Below, piece after piece: positions 17,895 through 28,573 of a stretch of 64,000 nucleotides of DNA. A program made the translations under genes and the position numbers. Position 1 is the first letter of the stretch. The number at the start of each line of letters is the position of its first letter. Source of the DNA: an uncultured Granulosicoccaceae bacterium (GTDB taxonomy: Bacteria > Pseudomonadota > Gammaproteobacteria > Granulosicoccales > Granulosicoccaceae); NCBI GenBank assembly GCA_937930305.1, contig CALGLE010000004.1, positions 62,001 through 126,000 of the forward strand, given 5' to 3'. Under the pieces are notes generated by a model. The model was not told where the DNA came from and searched no databases. It worked only from the letters and a program-made list of their open reading frames with translations.

Positions 17895-18304
17895 AGTTCC
17901 GCCGTAAAGCCTCCGAAGAGTTGGAGCTGAACTTAACGCCACTGATTGATGTGGTGTTTTTACTGCTGATTTTCTTCATGGTGTCCACCACCTTCCAAAA
18001 AGAATCAGAAATCTCTCTGCAGTTGCCAAAGTCTTCCGATGAACCGGTTGAAACCGATCCTGAACAGTATGAGATCGTAGTGAACGCAGCCGGTCGTTAT
18101 TTCATCAACGATACCGAATTGGTAAAAGCTGATATCGAAACATTACGCCAGGCTTTATTCGATTTGACCAACGGTCAACGCGATATACCCATCACGATTC
18201 GCGCTGATGCGCAAACCCCGCATCAGGCGGTGGTAACGGCCATGGATGCCGCGGCACAGTTAGGTTTGTCGCGCATGTCTATCGCCACGTCCCACAGCCC
18301 CTAA
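17891..18304 (+). CDS. exbD: ExbD/TolR-family proton channel subunit
   Basis: A 137-aa protein with one N-terminal membrane helix (LTPLIDVVFLLLIFFMV, residues 15-31). D20 in this helix is the essential proton-carrying aspartate of the family. A periplasmic domain follows (about 45-135). It works with the ExbB homologue encoded just upstream with a 4-bp overlap. It is followed after 3 bp by msbA, so exbB-exbD-msbA-lpxK-kdsB-nudF reads as one transcription unit with short gaps or overlaps throughout. Confidence 0.93.
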   Translation: MKFRRKASEELELNLTPLIDVVFLLLIFFMVSTTFQKESEISLQLPKSSDEPVETDPEQYEIVVNAAGRYFINDTELVKADIETLRQALFDLTNGQRDIPITIRADAQTPHQAVVTAMDAAAQLGLSRMSIATSHSP

Positions 18305-18307
18305 ACC

Positions 18308-20053
18308 GTGTCAGTCACACCGCCACGCGCGCGTGACACCTATCGACGGCTGTTAAGTTATGTGCGGCCGCATTGGCTGCGCTTCAGTTATGCCATTCTT
18401 GGCATGGTGGGTTTTGCGTTAACCGACACCGCCTTTGCGGCCCTGTTGCAACCCATGCTCGATGGTGGGTTTGTGGAACGGGATCAAACCGCTATTTGGT
18501 TTGTGCCCACCGCTATTATTGTCTTATTTTTAATTCGTGGTGCAGCGGGTTATGCCTCAACGTACTACATGGCATGGATTGGCTGGGCCGTCATCAAGCA
18601 GCTGCGCGCTGAAGTCTTTGCAAAATATCTAACACTGCCCACCGCGTTTTACGATGAAGCGAGCTCCGGTGAATTAATTTCTCGCATTACGTTTAACAGT
18701 CAAAAAGTGGCGAATGCGGCCAGTACCGCACTGACTGTATTCGTGCGTGACACCCTAACGTCAATTGGTTTGTTGGCTTTAATGTTTTGGCACAGCTGGC
18801 AGCTGTCTTTGTGCTTTTTAGTGATCGGCCCTCTCATTGGCATCATCGTGGGGCGGGTAAGTAAACAATTTCGTAAAGCCAGTCGCAACATTCAAGAATC
18901 CATGGGTGAGGTGAGCCATGTCATTCAAGAAGCCATTGATGGCAGCCGGGTGGTGAAAATTTTTGGCGGCCAAGCCGGTGAAAAAGAACGCTTTGAATTT
19001 GTTAACGAATCCAATCGACGCTTTAATATGCGGGAGACTCGCATACGTGCTCTGAATGTCCCCATCATTCAATTTTTAATCGCGATCGCCTTAGCCATCA
19101 TTGTGTTTGTGGCGTCCGGTGGCATGCTCGGTGACGACAGCTTAAGTCCTGGCCAATTTATGTCATTCATTGGGGCCATGCTCCTGCTGTTTGCACCGAT
19201 GAGGCGTTTGACATCATTAAATAGTCAAATTCAACAAGGTATTGCTGCCGGGGAAAGTTTGTTTGACACCCTGGATCTGGAATCGGAAACGGATACTGGC
19301 ACAGAACTTCTGCAGGGACCTGTCACATCCGTTGAATACCAAAATGTGGTCATGGCGTATCGTCCTGACAAACCGGCCGTGCTCAATGGCGTAACTCTGC
19401 AAGTACAAGCCGGTGAAACGGTTGCCTTAGTGGGTGAGTCGGGCAGCGGCAAAACATCATTAATCAGTTTGTTGCCCAGAATGTACAACTACGACAGTGG
19501 TCATATAATTATTAATGGCACATCGGTACAAGACTACACCTTGGCTTCGCTGCGAGACAGCATATCCTACGTTAGCCAAGACGTGGTTTTATTCAACGAT
19601 ACGATATTAAACAACATCGCTTACGGCACAGGTGACGCGGTAAGTCGTGAGACGGTGGAAGCGGCTTGCGTTGCAGCACACGCTCATGATTTTATTGAGG
19701 GTTTAGATAAAGGCTATGAAACGTTGGTGGGTGAAAACGGCATCATGCTTTCTGGCGGTCAGCGTCAACGCGTGGCCATAGCCCGTGCCTTATTAAAAAA
19801 TGCACCCATTCTAATTTTAGATGAAGCCACTTCTGCGCTAGACAACGAATCTGAACGCAGAGTGCAGCAAGGGCTGGATACCCTAATGCAAGGTCGTACC
19901 ACCTTAGTCGTGGCGCATCGTTTATCCACGATTGAAAATGCCGACCGAATCGTCGTGATGAAAGAAGGACGCGTGGTTGAACAAGGCACGCACAGTGAGC
20001 TAATAGCCAAAGCCTCCCACTACAGTAAGTTGCATCAACTGCAATTCTCATGA
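18308..20053 (+). CDS. msbA: Lipid A export ABC transporter MsbA
   Basis: A 581-aa half-transporter: six membrane helices (about 25-300), then the ATPase domain with Walker A GESGSGKT (376-383), signature LSGGQRQRVAIARAL, Walker B ILILDEATSALD and H-loop AHRLSTIENAD. Length and order match MsbA (582 aa in E. coli), which flips lipid A-core across the inner membrane. The start is GTG directly after exbD. It overlaps lpxK by 4 bases (ATGA), the same coupling as in E. coli. Confidence 0.96.
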   Translation: MSVTPPRARDTYRRLLSYVRPHWLRFSYAILGMVGFALTDTAFAALLQPMLDGGFVERDQTAIWFVPTAIIVLFLIRGAAGYASTYYMAWIGWAVIKQLRAEVFAKYLTLPTAFYDEASSGELISRITFNSQKVANAASTALTVFVRDTLTSIGLLALMFWHSWQLSLCFLVIGPLIGIIVGRVSKQFRKASRNIQESMGEVSHVIQEAIDGSRVVKIFGGQAGEKERFEFVNESNRRFNMRETRIRALNVPIIQFLIAIALAIIVFVASGGMLGDDSLSPGQFMSFIGAMLLLFAPMRRLTSLNSQIQQGIAAGESLFDTLDLESETDTGTELLQGPVTSVEYQNVVMAYRPDKPAVLNGVTLQVQAGETVALVGESGSGKTSLISLLPRMYNYDSGHIIINGTSVQDYTLASLRDSISYVSQDVVLFNDTILNNIAYGTGDAVSRETVEAACVAAHAHDFIEGLDKGYETLVGENGIMLSGGQRQRVAIARALLKNAPILILDEATSALDNESERRVQQGLDTLMQGRTTLVVAHRLSTIENADRIVVMKEGRVVEQGTHSELIAKASHYSKLHQLQFS

Positions 20054-21111
20054 GCCGAATTGAACAGGCATGGCAAACACGTGGCGTGCTCGCGTGTTTG
20101 CTTTTCCCAATCTCCCTACTTTTGCGAGGCTTAGTGGCTTTGCGCCGCTGGGGTTATCAATTCAAACTTCTACCGCAAAAAAAATCTTCTGTACCCGTCG
20201 TTGTGGTGGGGAATTTAAGTGTGGGGGGCACAGGCAAGTCTCCGCTCACAGCGGCGCTGGTGGAACATTTTCAATCCATGGATTGGCGACCCGGTATCGT
20301 TGCCCGGGGTTACGGGGGTTCCGAGATTGATTCCCCACAAATGGTAACCGCGTTATCGGACCCGGCGGCCGTGGGTGATGAGCCGGTTATGTTAGCGCAA
20401 TTAACGGGTGTGCCAGTGTGCGTTTGTTCCGATCGTGTTGCTGCCGTGGCCGCATTAGCCAACACGAATCAGGTTGATATCGTGTTCAGTGATGATGGCT
20501 TGCAACACTATCGCATGGCACGTGATGCGGAAATTGTGGTCATTGATGAGGCGCGAGGTTTTCAAAATGGGTGGATGTTGCCAGCGGGCCCACTTCGAGA
20601 ACCCGTATCGCGATTAAAGTCGGTGGATTTGGTTGCGTTGCATCAAACCTCTGGGGCCTGTTGTGTGGATTTGCCGGCAACACTGGTTGCAGGGCACTTT
20701 CATCTTGCGCAAACCGAACTCGTTCCGGTGACTCCTGATGCATCCCCAACAGACAATTTACCGCTAAGCACCTTGGCGGGTGAAACTGTTAATGCGGTGG
20801 CAGGCATCGGCAATCCGGTGCGTTTTTTTCGTCAACTGCAGCTGGCCGGCATGGGTGTTGTCGAACATCCTCTGCCCGATCATCATGAATGGACTGTGCA
20901 AGACTTAACATTTGATAACGAGCACCCCATCGTGATGACATCAAAGGATGCGGTGAAAGTTCGTAAGCTGCTTGGCCAAATGGAAGTAACCGTACCAATC
21001 TATGAAGTGAGGGTGCAAGCGATGTTGCATGCTGAGTTGTCTCAAGCGCTTTCCATCATAGAAGACCGACTACATATCAAGTATCGCCAACCGCCACAAG
21101 GGTTTCGATGA
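20050..21111 (+). CDS. lpxK: Tetraacyldisaccharide 4'-kinase LpxK
   Basis: A 353-aa enzyme that phosphorylates the 4' position of the lipid A disaccharide precursor at the inner membrane. Walker A is GGTGKSP (59-65) after VPVVVVGNLSV. FSDDGLQHYRMARDAEIVVID and the N-terminal membrane-associating helix are family hallmarks. It overlaps msbA by 4 bases and kdsB by 4 bases. The small Trm112-like gene that often follows lpxK in gammaproteobacteria is absent here. Confidence 0.95.
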   Translation: MSRIEQAWQTRGVLACLLFPISLLLRGLVALRRWGYQFKLLPQKKSSVPVVVVGNLSVGGTGKSPLTAALVEHFQSMDWRPGIVARGYGGSEIDSPQMVTALSDPAAVGDEPVMLAQLTGVPVCVCSDRVAAVAALANTNQVDIVFSDDGLQHYRMARDAEIVVIDEARGFQNGWMLPAGPLREPVSRLKSVDLVALHQTSGACCVDLPATLVAGHFHLAQTELVPVTPDASPTDNLPLSTLAGETVNAVAGIGNPVRFFRQLQLAGMGVVEHPLPDHHEWTVQDLTFDNEHPIVMTSKDAVKVRKLLGQMEVTVPIYEVRVQAMLHAELSQALSIIEDRLHIKYRQPPQGFR

Positions 21112-21911
21112 ATTCTGACTCAAACACGGGCACACAAAACCACCCAGATTCGGGTTTTCATATCGTTATACCGGCGCGTTATGGGTCAACTCGTTTTCCG
21201 GGTAAACCCTTGCATCCTTTGTTGGGTAAACCGATGATATTGCATGTGGTGGATCGGGCCCTAGCATCGACTGCAGACTCTGTTGTGGTCGCCACCGATG
21301 ATGAGCGTATCGCGGCCGTGTGCGTCGATGCAGACGTAGAGGTGGTGATGACGCGCGCCGACCATCCTAGCGGTACAGATCGTATTGCGGAAGTGGCTAA
21401 GCTTAAGAACTGGGAAGGCGGTGCCCGAATTGTTGGCTTACAAGGCGATGAGCCGGGCATGCCCAGCGCACACATTGATCGACTTGCCGCTAACTTAGTG
21501 CAGCACCCGGATGCGGCCATGGCCACCTTGTGTTTCCCTGTACAAAGCGTTGACGATTGGAGAAATCCAGATCGGGTGAAAGTGGTACGAGATAACACCG
21601 GCATGGCGTTGTATTTTAGTCGCGCACCCATCCCGCATTTTCGCGACGGCGAATCAAACAGCGCAGTGCCCAAAGAAGCCTGCATCCACATTGGTATTTA
21701 CGCTTATCGTGCGGATTTTTTAGCGTCCTATGGGGCATTGCCAGCATCAAAGCTCGAGCAACTAGAACAGTTAGAACAACTGCGCGTATTGGACGCAGGC
21801 TATAAAATTCACGTAGACGAAGTGGGTGAAGCGGCCGCCCATGGCGTGGATCGTCAGGAGGATGTCAAGACCATGGAAAAAATATTACAGGAGCAGTTCG
21901 AGAATGAGTGA
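21108..21911 (+). CDS. kdsB: CMP-KDO synthetase KdsB
   Basis: A 267-aa 3-deoxy-manno-octulosonate cytidylyltransferase. It activates KDO with CTP for transfer to lipid A. The nucleotide-binding motif IPARYGSTRFPGKPL lies at residues 21-35, and VVATDDERI, GTDRIAEV, GLQGDEP and YFSRAPIP follow. The N-terminus carries about 15 extra polar residues before the fold. Near residue 225 there is an EQLEQLEQL run, which is a normal-length helix for the family. It overlaps lpxK by 4 bases and nudF by 8 bases. Confidence 0.95.
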   Translation: MNSDSNTGTQNHPDSGFHIVIPARYGSTRFPGKPLHPLLGKPMILHVVDRALASTADSVVVATDDERIAAVCVDADVEVVMTRADHPSGTDRIAEVAKLKNWEGGARIVGLQGDEPGMPSAHIDRLAANLVQHPDAAMATLCFPVQSVDDWRNPDRVKVVRDNTGMALYFSRAPIPHFRDGESNSAVPKEACIHIGIYAYRADFLASYGALPASKLEQLEQLEQLRVLDAGYKIHVDEVGEAAAHGVDRQEDVKTMEKILQEQFENE

Positions 21912-22506
21912 GCATAAAAAAGAGTGGGAGTTTTTAAGTGAAGACTCCATCCACGAGGGTTTCTACTCACTGTCGCGTGTGCAGTTTAAACACACCATGT
22001 GCAACGGCGGTTGGACAGGTGTGGTTGAGCGTGAAGTTCTGAATCGTGGCAACGTCATTGGTGTGCTCGCCCACGACCCGCAATCTGACACGGTGGCCCT
22101 AGTGGAACAATTTCGCTATGGCGCAAAGTTGGAGCCCACTAACCCGTGGTTAATGGAAACCATCGCTGGCATGGTAGAGCCGGGAGAAGAGCCGCAAGAT
22201 GTGGCTGTGCGCGAAGCCAAAGAAGAGGCGGGCATTGATTTGGTGAACCCACGCCTGGTGCGTCAATATTACTCTAGCCCCAGTTCAACAACCGAGCAGG
22301 TGTTCATCTACTACGCACAAACCGACCTATCGGGCGTGGGTGGTGTGCATGGTTTGGCGGCAGAGAATGAAGACATTCTCGTTCACGTCGTCAGCGCGGA
22401 CGAGGCCATTGCCATGATGGAAAATGGGGTGTTAAAAAATGCCATCAGTGTGATTGCTATGCAGTGGTTTCAACATCACCGGGCGATGAATACATTGAAT
22501 ACCTAG
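21904..22506 (+). CDS. nudF: ADP-ribose pyrophosphatase, Nudix family
   Basis: A 200-aa Nudix hydrolase. Its Nudix box fits GX5EX7REUXEEXGU exactly at residues 89-111 (from G89 MVEPG E95 to KEEAGI). QYYSSPSSTTEQVFIYYA is typical of the NudF/ADP-ribose pyrophosphatase group, which cleaves ADP-ribose to AMP and ribose 5-phosphate. I chose the ATG at 21904, which has AGGAG upstream and overlaps the kdsB end by 8 bases; the open frame reaches back to 21826 without support. It is the last gene of the lipid A operon. Confidence 0.9.
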   Translation: MSEHKKEWEFLSEDSIHEGFYSLSRVQFKHTMCNGGWTGVVEREVLNRGNVIGVLAHDPQSDTVALVEQFRYGAKLEPTNPWLMETIAGMVEPGEEPQDVAVREAKEEAGIDLVNPRLVRQYYSSPSSTTEQVFIYYAQTDLSGVGGVHGLAAENEDILVHVVSADEAIAMMENGVLKNAISVIAMQWFQHHRAMNTLNT

Positions 22507-22544
22507 TGCGAACTACTGAGTGCGGATCGAGCGGCATAAAACAC

Positions 22545-22757
22545 TTATTGCGTTTTAGACAACAGGTCCTGCAGTTTTGAATTCTCGGGAAACGCTTTAA
22601 GCGCTTCATCTAGTTTTTCTTTGGCTTGGTTGTGCAAGCCATACGAAAGATAAACTTCCACTTCGCTAATGATGTTGTCAACAGACTCTTTTGGGCCACT
22701 GGCAGCGCCTGTCACATCGACGGCATCTGAACTGATTAGCTTGCTGAGAAGACCCAT
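22545..22757 (-). CDS. Small TPR / FimV C-terminal-like protein
   Basis: A 70-aa protein. The ATG at 22755-22757 has a clear AGGAG ribosome-binding site; an upstream start at 22799 is not supported. The second half (VDNIISEVEVYLSYGLHNQAKEKLDEALKAFPENSKLQDLLSK) is a single tetratricopeptide-type helix pair, similar to the C-terminal repeat of FimV proteins. The N-terminus MGLLSKLIS could be an amphipathic membrane-contact helix. It probably binds a partner protein. No signal peptide is present. It converges on nudF, and a gap of about 150 bp with nothing recognisable lies behind it. Confidence 0.65.
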   Translation of the reverse strand: MGLLSKLISSDAVDVTGAASGPKESVDNIISEVEVYLSYGLHNQAKEKLDEALKAFPENSKLQDLLSKTQ

Positions 22758-22910
22758 GGGTATAACTCCTTTTAGTTGTGACGGGCAAATGAATAGCAAC
22801 AGACTTATTTCATCGGCGCAGCAATGACGAATCTTTAGCGCACAGTTGTGTTGAACCGATGTAATCGATAGCTAGCGCAATGCGACTAACTGTATGGCCA
22901 GTGTTAAAGG

Positions 22911-23297
22911 CTACACCCAGTCGTGCCAAGGAATGGGAACCCACGCAGGCTGGTTTTCATAAGTCGTTTGAATCATCCACACATCGCCTTCCCCTGCGTC
23001 TCGACGTTCAATAGACTCGGCTATTAAATTGAGATCTTGGGTAATGGTTGAACAGGTTTGAGTGAAAAAGCCGGTACGCACCATCGCCATAGCATCTTGC
23101 TCGTTAAAACAAACCACAGAACCCACGCGAGGTGTAATACGTTCGCCTACTTTAGGTGGGTTCAGATAAGTCCCTGGGCGGGTGTCTCTGTCTTGTGAGG
23201 TAGTTTGACAAGCTGACGCAAAAACAACGGCGATGGTGAGAACAAGCCGTGTAAAAAATGGAATTGTAACGCGCGTGTTAGTCAATGGAATCCACAA
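22911..23297 (-). CDS. Small predicted lipoprotein, unknown function
   Basis: About 124-128 aa. The start is TTG, either at 23295-23297 or at 23283-23285; both lie in the end of roxA, so translation is probably coupled. A hydrophobic signal segment ends in ASAC, a lipobox with the lipidated cysteine near residue 29 of the longer form. The mature part has two more cysteines (VVCFNEQDAM and TQTCSTI), which could form a disulfide, and ends with IPWHDWV. I do not recognise the family. It is last in the purB-roxA-lipoprotein set. Confidence 0.65.
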   Translation of the reverse strand: MWIPLTNTRVTIPFFTRLVLTIAVVFASACQTTSQDRDTRPGTYLNPPKVGERITPRVGSVVCFNEQDAMAMVRTGFFTQTCSTITQDLNLIAESIERRDAGEGDVWMIQTTYENQPAWVPIPWHDWV

Positions 23298-24411
23298 AGG
23301 TTAATGCGCCTGTTTGCAGTAGCTTCGTCAGTATAGGCCGATCGATATCGGACAACTCATCGTTGTTGATGGTGAAGGTGTTCGAATCAGCCACCGCTTT
23401 CGCAAACGAGCTGCTGCAATGATAGGCGTCACCATTAACAAAAAGTTCCGCAGACTCACCCTGCAGCACATACGCCACTTGGGCGAAGGAATGCCACAGT
23501 AAGGGCTCACCTTGCCACTGAGGTGCGGGGGAATTCTCATCATCAACCCCAATTCCGCCACGCGTTAACAAGAAGCCAGAAAGCCGAATCAGTTCTTCAT
23601 CGCTGAGCTGTGTGGTTTGTTGCCATAGGGTACGAAGCTGAGCTAAGGCTTCAGGTTTTACCTGTGCGCCATTGTTCGCACTCAGTGCGGGGTCTTGGAA
23701 TCGCTGCAACGGTAAGTTGTCTAATAAGATTTCACTGAACACATCCAGCACGTCCAAATTTGATGGGGCTCTGAACCCAATCGACCAGGTGGTGCAATCA
23801 TTGCCCACAGCCACACCGTGATGTGGCACACCCGGCGGCAAATAGAGCACGTCCCCTGGATTCAATTCCCAAGTATCGGTTGCCTTGAAGTTTGCCAATA
23901 GTCTTAAGGTGGAATTCTCGACAATCGTGACATCCGGGTTAGTAGACGCATCAATCTGCCAACGACGCGTGCCGCTGGCTTGCAACAGGAACACGTCATA
24001 TTCATCAATATGCGCACCCACGGAAGCTTTGTCGGGAGCAAAGCTAATCATTAAATCATCCATGCGCCAGCGTGGTAAGAATCGAAACGGCTCAATCCAA
24101 TCCATGAGCTCAGGCCAGTGCTTCTCACAATCAGTGATTAACAGCGACCAATCTTTATCGCCAATCGTTGTATAACGATCTTCGGCAAATGGGCCATGCT
24201 CTAATTGATAGTCACCGGATGCGTCTTGGGTAATAATGCGCGGCGTGGTGCCTTCTTCCAGTGACATGCCCGCCAGTTCATCAGGCGTTACTGGGGTTTC
24301 AAAACCCGGCAAGGCGTTTTGGATGAGCAGCGGCTTCTTCTGCCAATACTCATCCAAAAATTGTTGCGTAGTTAACCCGTTCGGCCAATGTAAATGCATG
24401 ACCTTTCCCAT
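23278..24411 (-). CDS. roxA: Ribosomal protein uL16 3-hydroxylase RoxA (cupin-type oxygenase)
   Basis: A 377-aa Fe(II)/2-oxoglutarate oxygenase of the YcfD family. The iron-binding HxD is H134-D136 in HIDEYDVFLLQ, and the distal His lies in PPGVPHHGVAVG (H197/H198). RWRMDDLMISFA precedes it. E. coli RoxA hydroxylates an arginine of ribosomal protein uL16. A C-terminal winged-helix part follows. Two start codons lie close together (24411 and 24399). The purB stop is 3 bp upstream, an arrangement seen in other gammaproteobacteria, so the genes form an operon. Confidence 0.92.
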   Translation of the reverse strand: MGKVMHLHWPNGLTTQQFLDEYWQKKPLLIQNALPGFETPVTPDELAGMSLEEGTTPRIITQDASGDYQLEHGPFAEDRYTTIGDKDWSLLITDCEKHWPELMDWIEPFRFLPRWRMDDLMISFAPDKASVGAHIDEYDVFLLQASGTRRWQIDASTNPDVTIVENSTLRLLANFKATDTWELNPGDVLYLPPGVPHHGVAVGNDCTTWSIGFRAPSNLDVLDVFSEILLDNLPLQRFQDPALSANNGAQVKPEALAQLRTLWQQTTQLSDEELIRLSGFLLTRGGIGVDDENSPAPQWQGEPLLWHSFAQVAYVLQGESAELFVNGDAYHCSSSFAKAVADSNTFTINNDELSDIDRPILTKLLQTGALTFVDSID

Positions 24412-24414
24412 GGA

Positions 24415-25931
<1,517 letters not shown>

Positions 25932-26030
25932 GCCGTTAATCTGCGATTTTACGTGGGCCACGCGGGTAGGTCAACTTGCTGTGACGGCCAAACACCTATA
26001 CCCGCATTGCACCAGCCCTTTGAAAGGGCA

Positions 26031-27857
26031 TCACTCCACCGTGACGCTCTTGGCCAAGTTGCGCGGTTGATCCACATCGCGGCCTAAGCTAACCGCGCTG
26101 TGGTAGGCCAGCAGCTGAAACACCACCGCCATCAACACCGGTTGAGTGAGTTCACCGGCATCGGGCACCCGCAGCACCGATTGCGCCAGCGATTTAATTC
26201 TTGGGGCCGCTTTATGCGGTGCGCTGGTTATGGCGATAACGGGCCCGCCGCGAGCTTTGATCTCCTCCATGGATGAGATGGTTTTTTGCAGTAAGTCGTC
26301 ATTAGGCAACACCACAAAGCAGGGCGTCTTTTTGGTCACCAAAGCCAATGGGCCGTGTTTTAGCTCCGAAGCAGGATAAGCTTCTGCGTGAATGTAAGAA
26401 ATCTCTTTGAGTTTTTGTGCGCCTTCTAGGGCTATAGGGAAGCCGTGAGTTCGGCCAATGAAAAATGCGCTTTGGCTCTTTTTGTATTGTTCGGCGATTT
26501 CTTTTATTTCAGGTTCGAGCTTTAAGACCTGTTCAACTTGTTCAGGTAGTAGCTTTAATTCATTAATAAATCGGGTGCCTTGCTGAGGAGAAAGGTCTCT
26601 GGATCGGCCAAGCAACAATGCCAGCAATGAAAAGGCGACCAACATACTGGTATAGGCCTTTGTTGAGGCCACCGATACTTCTGGGCCCGCGTGCATGTAT
26701 ATGCCGCCATCCACTTCTCGTGCAATCGTGCTGCCTACGCTATTCACAATGCCCAACACAAATCCGCCCTTACGGCGCACTTCGCGCAACGCCGCTAAGG
26801 TGTCAAAGGTTTCGCCCGATTGGCTGACCACCACATATAAGGTGTCTTTTTCTATCACCGGGTTGCGATAACGAAACTCGGCAGCTGGTTCTGCAATGAC
26901 CGGAATGCGCGCAAGGGATTCGATCATGTTCGCACCGGCCATGCCGGCAAACAGGGCAGAACCGCAGCCCAAGATAGTGATGCGTTTGATTCCAATTAAA
27001 TCTCGCGCTTCCAAGTTCAGCCCACCCAAGTGTGCGGTTGAAAAGCGTTTATCGAAACGCCCGCTTAGGGTTTGGCCAATGCTTATCGGTTGGTCAACAA
27101 TCTCACGGTATAAGAAATGGTCGTGGCCACCGCGATCATAGTGTGCGTGTTGTTCATTCAGTGTGATGGCTTCTTTGCTGGCCACACTGGAATCCATACG
27201 CACCACTTTAAAACCTTCAGGTGTTAGTTCGGCAATTTCACCATCGTCCAAATGCACCACTTGATTGGTATGGCGAATCATGGCTGACATGTCGGAAGCG
27301 GCAAACATTTCGCCATCGCCAATGCCTAATATAACGGGGCTGCCGTTGCGTGCAACAACAAGGGTTGTTGGGTTCTGTTGATCGATGACGGCAAGACCGT
27401 ATGTGCCGACGAGTTGGACAAGAACGGCGCGAACCGCATCGAGTAATTCACCTTCTTGTGCAGCCAGTAAGTGGGCAATGACTTCCGAATCAGTTTCTGA
27501 GGTGTATTCAACTGACTTGCCTAAACTGGTTTTAAGCGCATCCACGTTTTCAATAATGCCGTTATGCACAATGGCAAAACGCTGGCTGGGGTCGTTGTGA
27601 GGGTGTGCGTTTTCATCGGTGGGTGCACCGTGTGTCGCCCAACGAGTATGACCGATGCCGCAGTGCGAGTTTGTTTTCGCATCCACCTTAGCTTCTAAGT
27701 TATGTAGCTTTCCAGCCGCTTTCACCGTTTTTAAGCGCTTTCTGGAAATAACCGACACACCGGCAGAGTCATAGCCGCGATATTCCAGTTGTTTCAATCC
27801 ATCCAATAAAATCGGTAACACCGCCTGTTGGCCGGTGTAGGCAACAATGCCGCACAT
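26031..27857 (-). CDS. glmS: Glutamine--fructose-6-phosphate aminotransferase GlmS
   Basis: A 608-aa enzyme making glucosamine 6-phosphate, the entry to peptidoglycan and LPS sugars. It begins MCGIVAYTG with the catalytic Cys2. The glutaminase domain spans about 2-230 (GHTRWATHG), and two SIS sugar-isomerase domains follow (GCGSALFAG, SQSGETFDT, EVSVASTKAYT). The C-terminus ends PRNLAKSVTVE, as is nearly invariant in the family. An AAGGGAT ribosome-binding site and a GAAA-loop hairpin lie just upstream. Confidence 0.97.
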   Translation of the reverse strand: MCGIVAYTGQQAVLPILLDGLKQLEYRGYDSAGVSVISRKRLKTVKAAGKLHNLEAKVDAKTNSHCGIGHTRWATHGAPTDENAHPHNDPSQRFAIVHNGIIENVDALKTSLGKSVEYTSETDSEVIAHLLAAQEGELLDAVRAVLVQLVGTYGLAVIDQQNPTTLVVARNGSPVILGIGDGEMFAASDMSAMIRHTNQVVHLDDGEIAELTPEGFKVVRMDSSVASKEAITLNEQHAHYDRGGHDHFLYREIVDQPISIGQTLSGRFDKRFSTAHLGGLNLEARDLIGIKRITILGCGSALFAGMAGANMIESLARIPVIAEPAAEFRYRNPVIEKDTLYVVVSQSGETFDTLAALREVRRKGGFVLGIVNSVGSTIAREVDGGIYMHAGPEVSVASTKAYTSMLVAFSLLALLLGRSRDLSPQQGTRFINELKLLPEQVEQVLKLEPEIKEIAEQYKKSQSAFFIGRTHGFPIALEGAQKLKEISYIHAEAYPASELKHGPLALVTKKTPCFVVLPNDDLLQKTISSMEEIKARGGPVIAITSAPHKAAPRIKSLAQSVLRVPDAGELTQPVLMAVVFQLLAYHSAVSLGRDVDQPRNLAKSVTVE

Positions 27858-27872
27858 AGTGTTTATCCCTTA

Positions 27873-27888
27873 ACGGCTTTTCAGCCGT
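27873..27888 (-). promoter_or_regulatory. GNRA-tetraloop hairpin ahead of glmS
   Basis: On the minus strand, ACGGCT-GAAA-AGCCGT forms a six-pair stem closed by a GAAA tetraloop. It covers the stop codon of the preceding 90-aa gene and ends about 3 bases before the glmS ribosome-binding site. It could act as an mRNA-processing or stability element or influence glmS translation. There is no T-run, so it is not a typical terminator. Confidence 0.45.
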
Positions 27889-28153
27889 ATATCGCCCGAC
27901 GAATTTGCCGCGTGCTCATCGGCTTACTCGCAAATCGTCTGTTCTGCAGCTCGTGCTGCAAAGCTGAAAAAATGTCTGAATTACTGCGACCACGTGATTG
28001 CAGCTCCTGATGACGTTGCCGCAAATACTCATCTGGTGTTTCAGCAAAATAGGCCAGCACCTCATTCACAATGTGCTCGGCTTCCTGCGCGTTCAATCGG
28101 CTGCTTCGACACAGGTGATCAATCAGCTCAGAGGGCACGATGGCGTTCGTCAT
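27881..28153 (-). CDS. Conserved small protein upstream of glmS, unknown function
   Basis: A 90-aa, mostly helical, charged protein without a signal peptide. The C-terminus STRQIRRAIYG and the middle YLRQRHQELQSRGRSNSDIFSALQHEL look conserved and regular. I recall similar short proteobacterial proteins without a known function, but I cannot name a family. The distance to glmS is 23 bp on the same strand, so co-transcription is likely. Confidence 0.65.
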   Translation of the reverse strand: MTNAIVPSELIDHLCRSSRLNAQEAEHIVNEVLAYFAETPDEYLRQRHQELQSRGRSNSDIFSALQHELQNRRFASKPMSTRQIRRAIYG

Positions 28154-28526
28154 GGGGGAATTAGAAAGGATGGAATGCGGAAAATACTATATTTTGCCCG
28201 ATAGCGGGCAAATATGGGTGGTTTCTATCCGAATCTTGGTGTTTTTCGCTTATTGGTGCCGTGGAATGCCCCAATCAGGCTCAGTATTCGCTGGAACCGC
28301 GTGCCGATCGATTATTCAATGCGTCGTTTGAAAATTGGCAAAGCCACCCAATTCCTCCAGGTGATGTGGTTCTGTTTATTGGTATTTGAACTTGCATCGA
28401 TAGGAGGCCCTAATTAGCTCAAACTGGCACGTCATATCCGTTAATAGTTTGACTGTTCCTTAAACGTTTTTTTCACATTCGCCACACAACGAAATAATGC
28501 ATCCTGCTTGTTTTCGTAAAGTTCTG

Positions 28527-28557
28527 TTACCAATGAAAAATATCGTGGCATTGGTAA
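28527..28557. promoter_or_regulatory. 9-bp inverted repeat upstream of the DUF1566 gene
   Basis: Perfect arms TTACCAATG and CATTGGTAA flank a 13-base spacer, about 68 bp before the ATG at 28625. With the 12-bp palindrome 17 bp downstream it suggests an operator region. The regulator is unknown. A transcript hairpin is the alternative reading. Confidence 0.4.
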
Positions 28558-28573
28558 TATTTCTGAATAGTGA

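Noticed and set aside
28140-28417. Small frames upstream of the DUF1566 gene
   Set aside because: Overlapping frames in several phases, none with a ribosome-binding site or conserved features.
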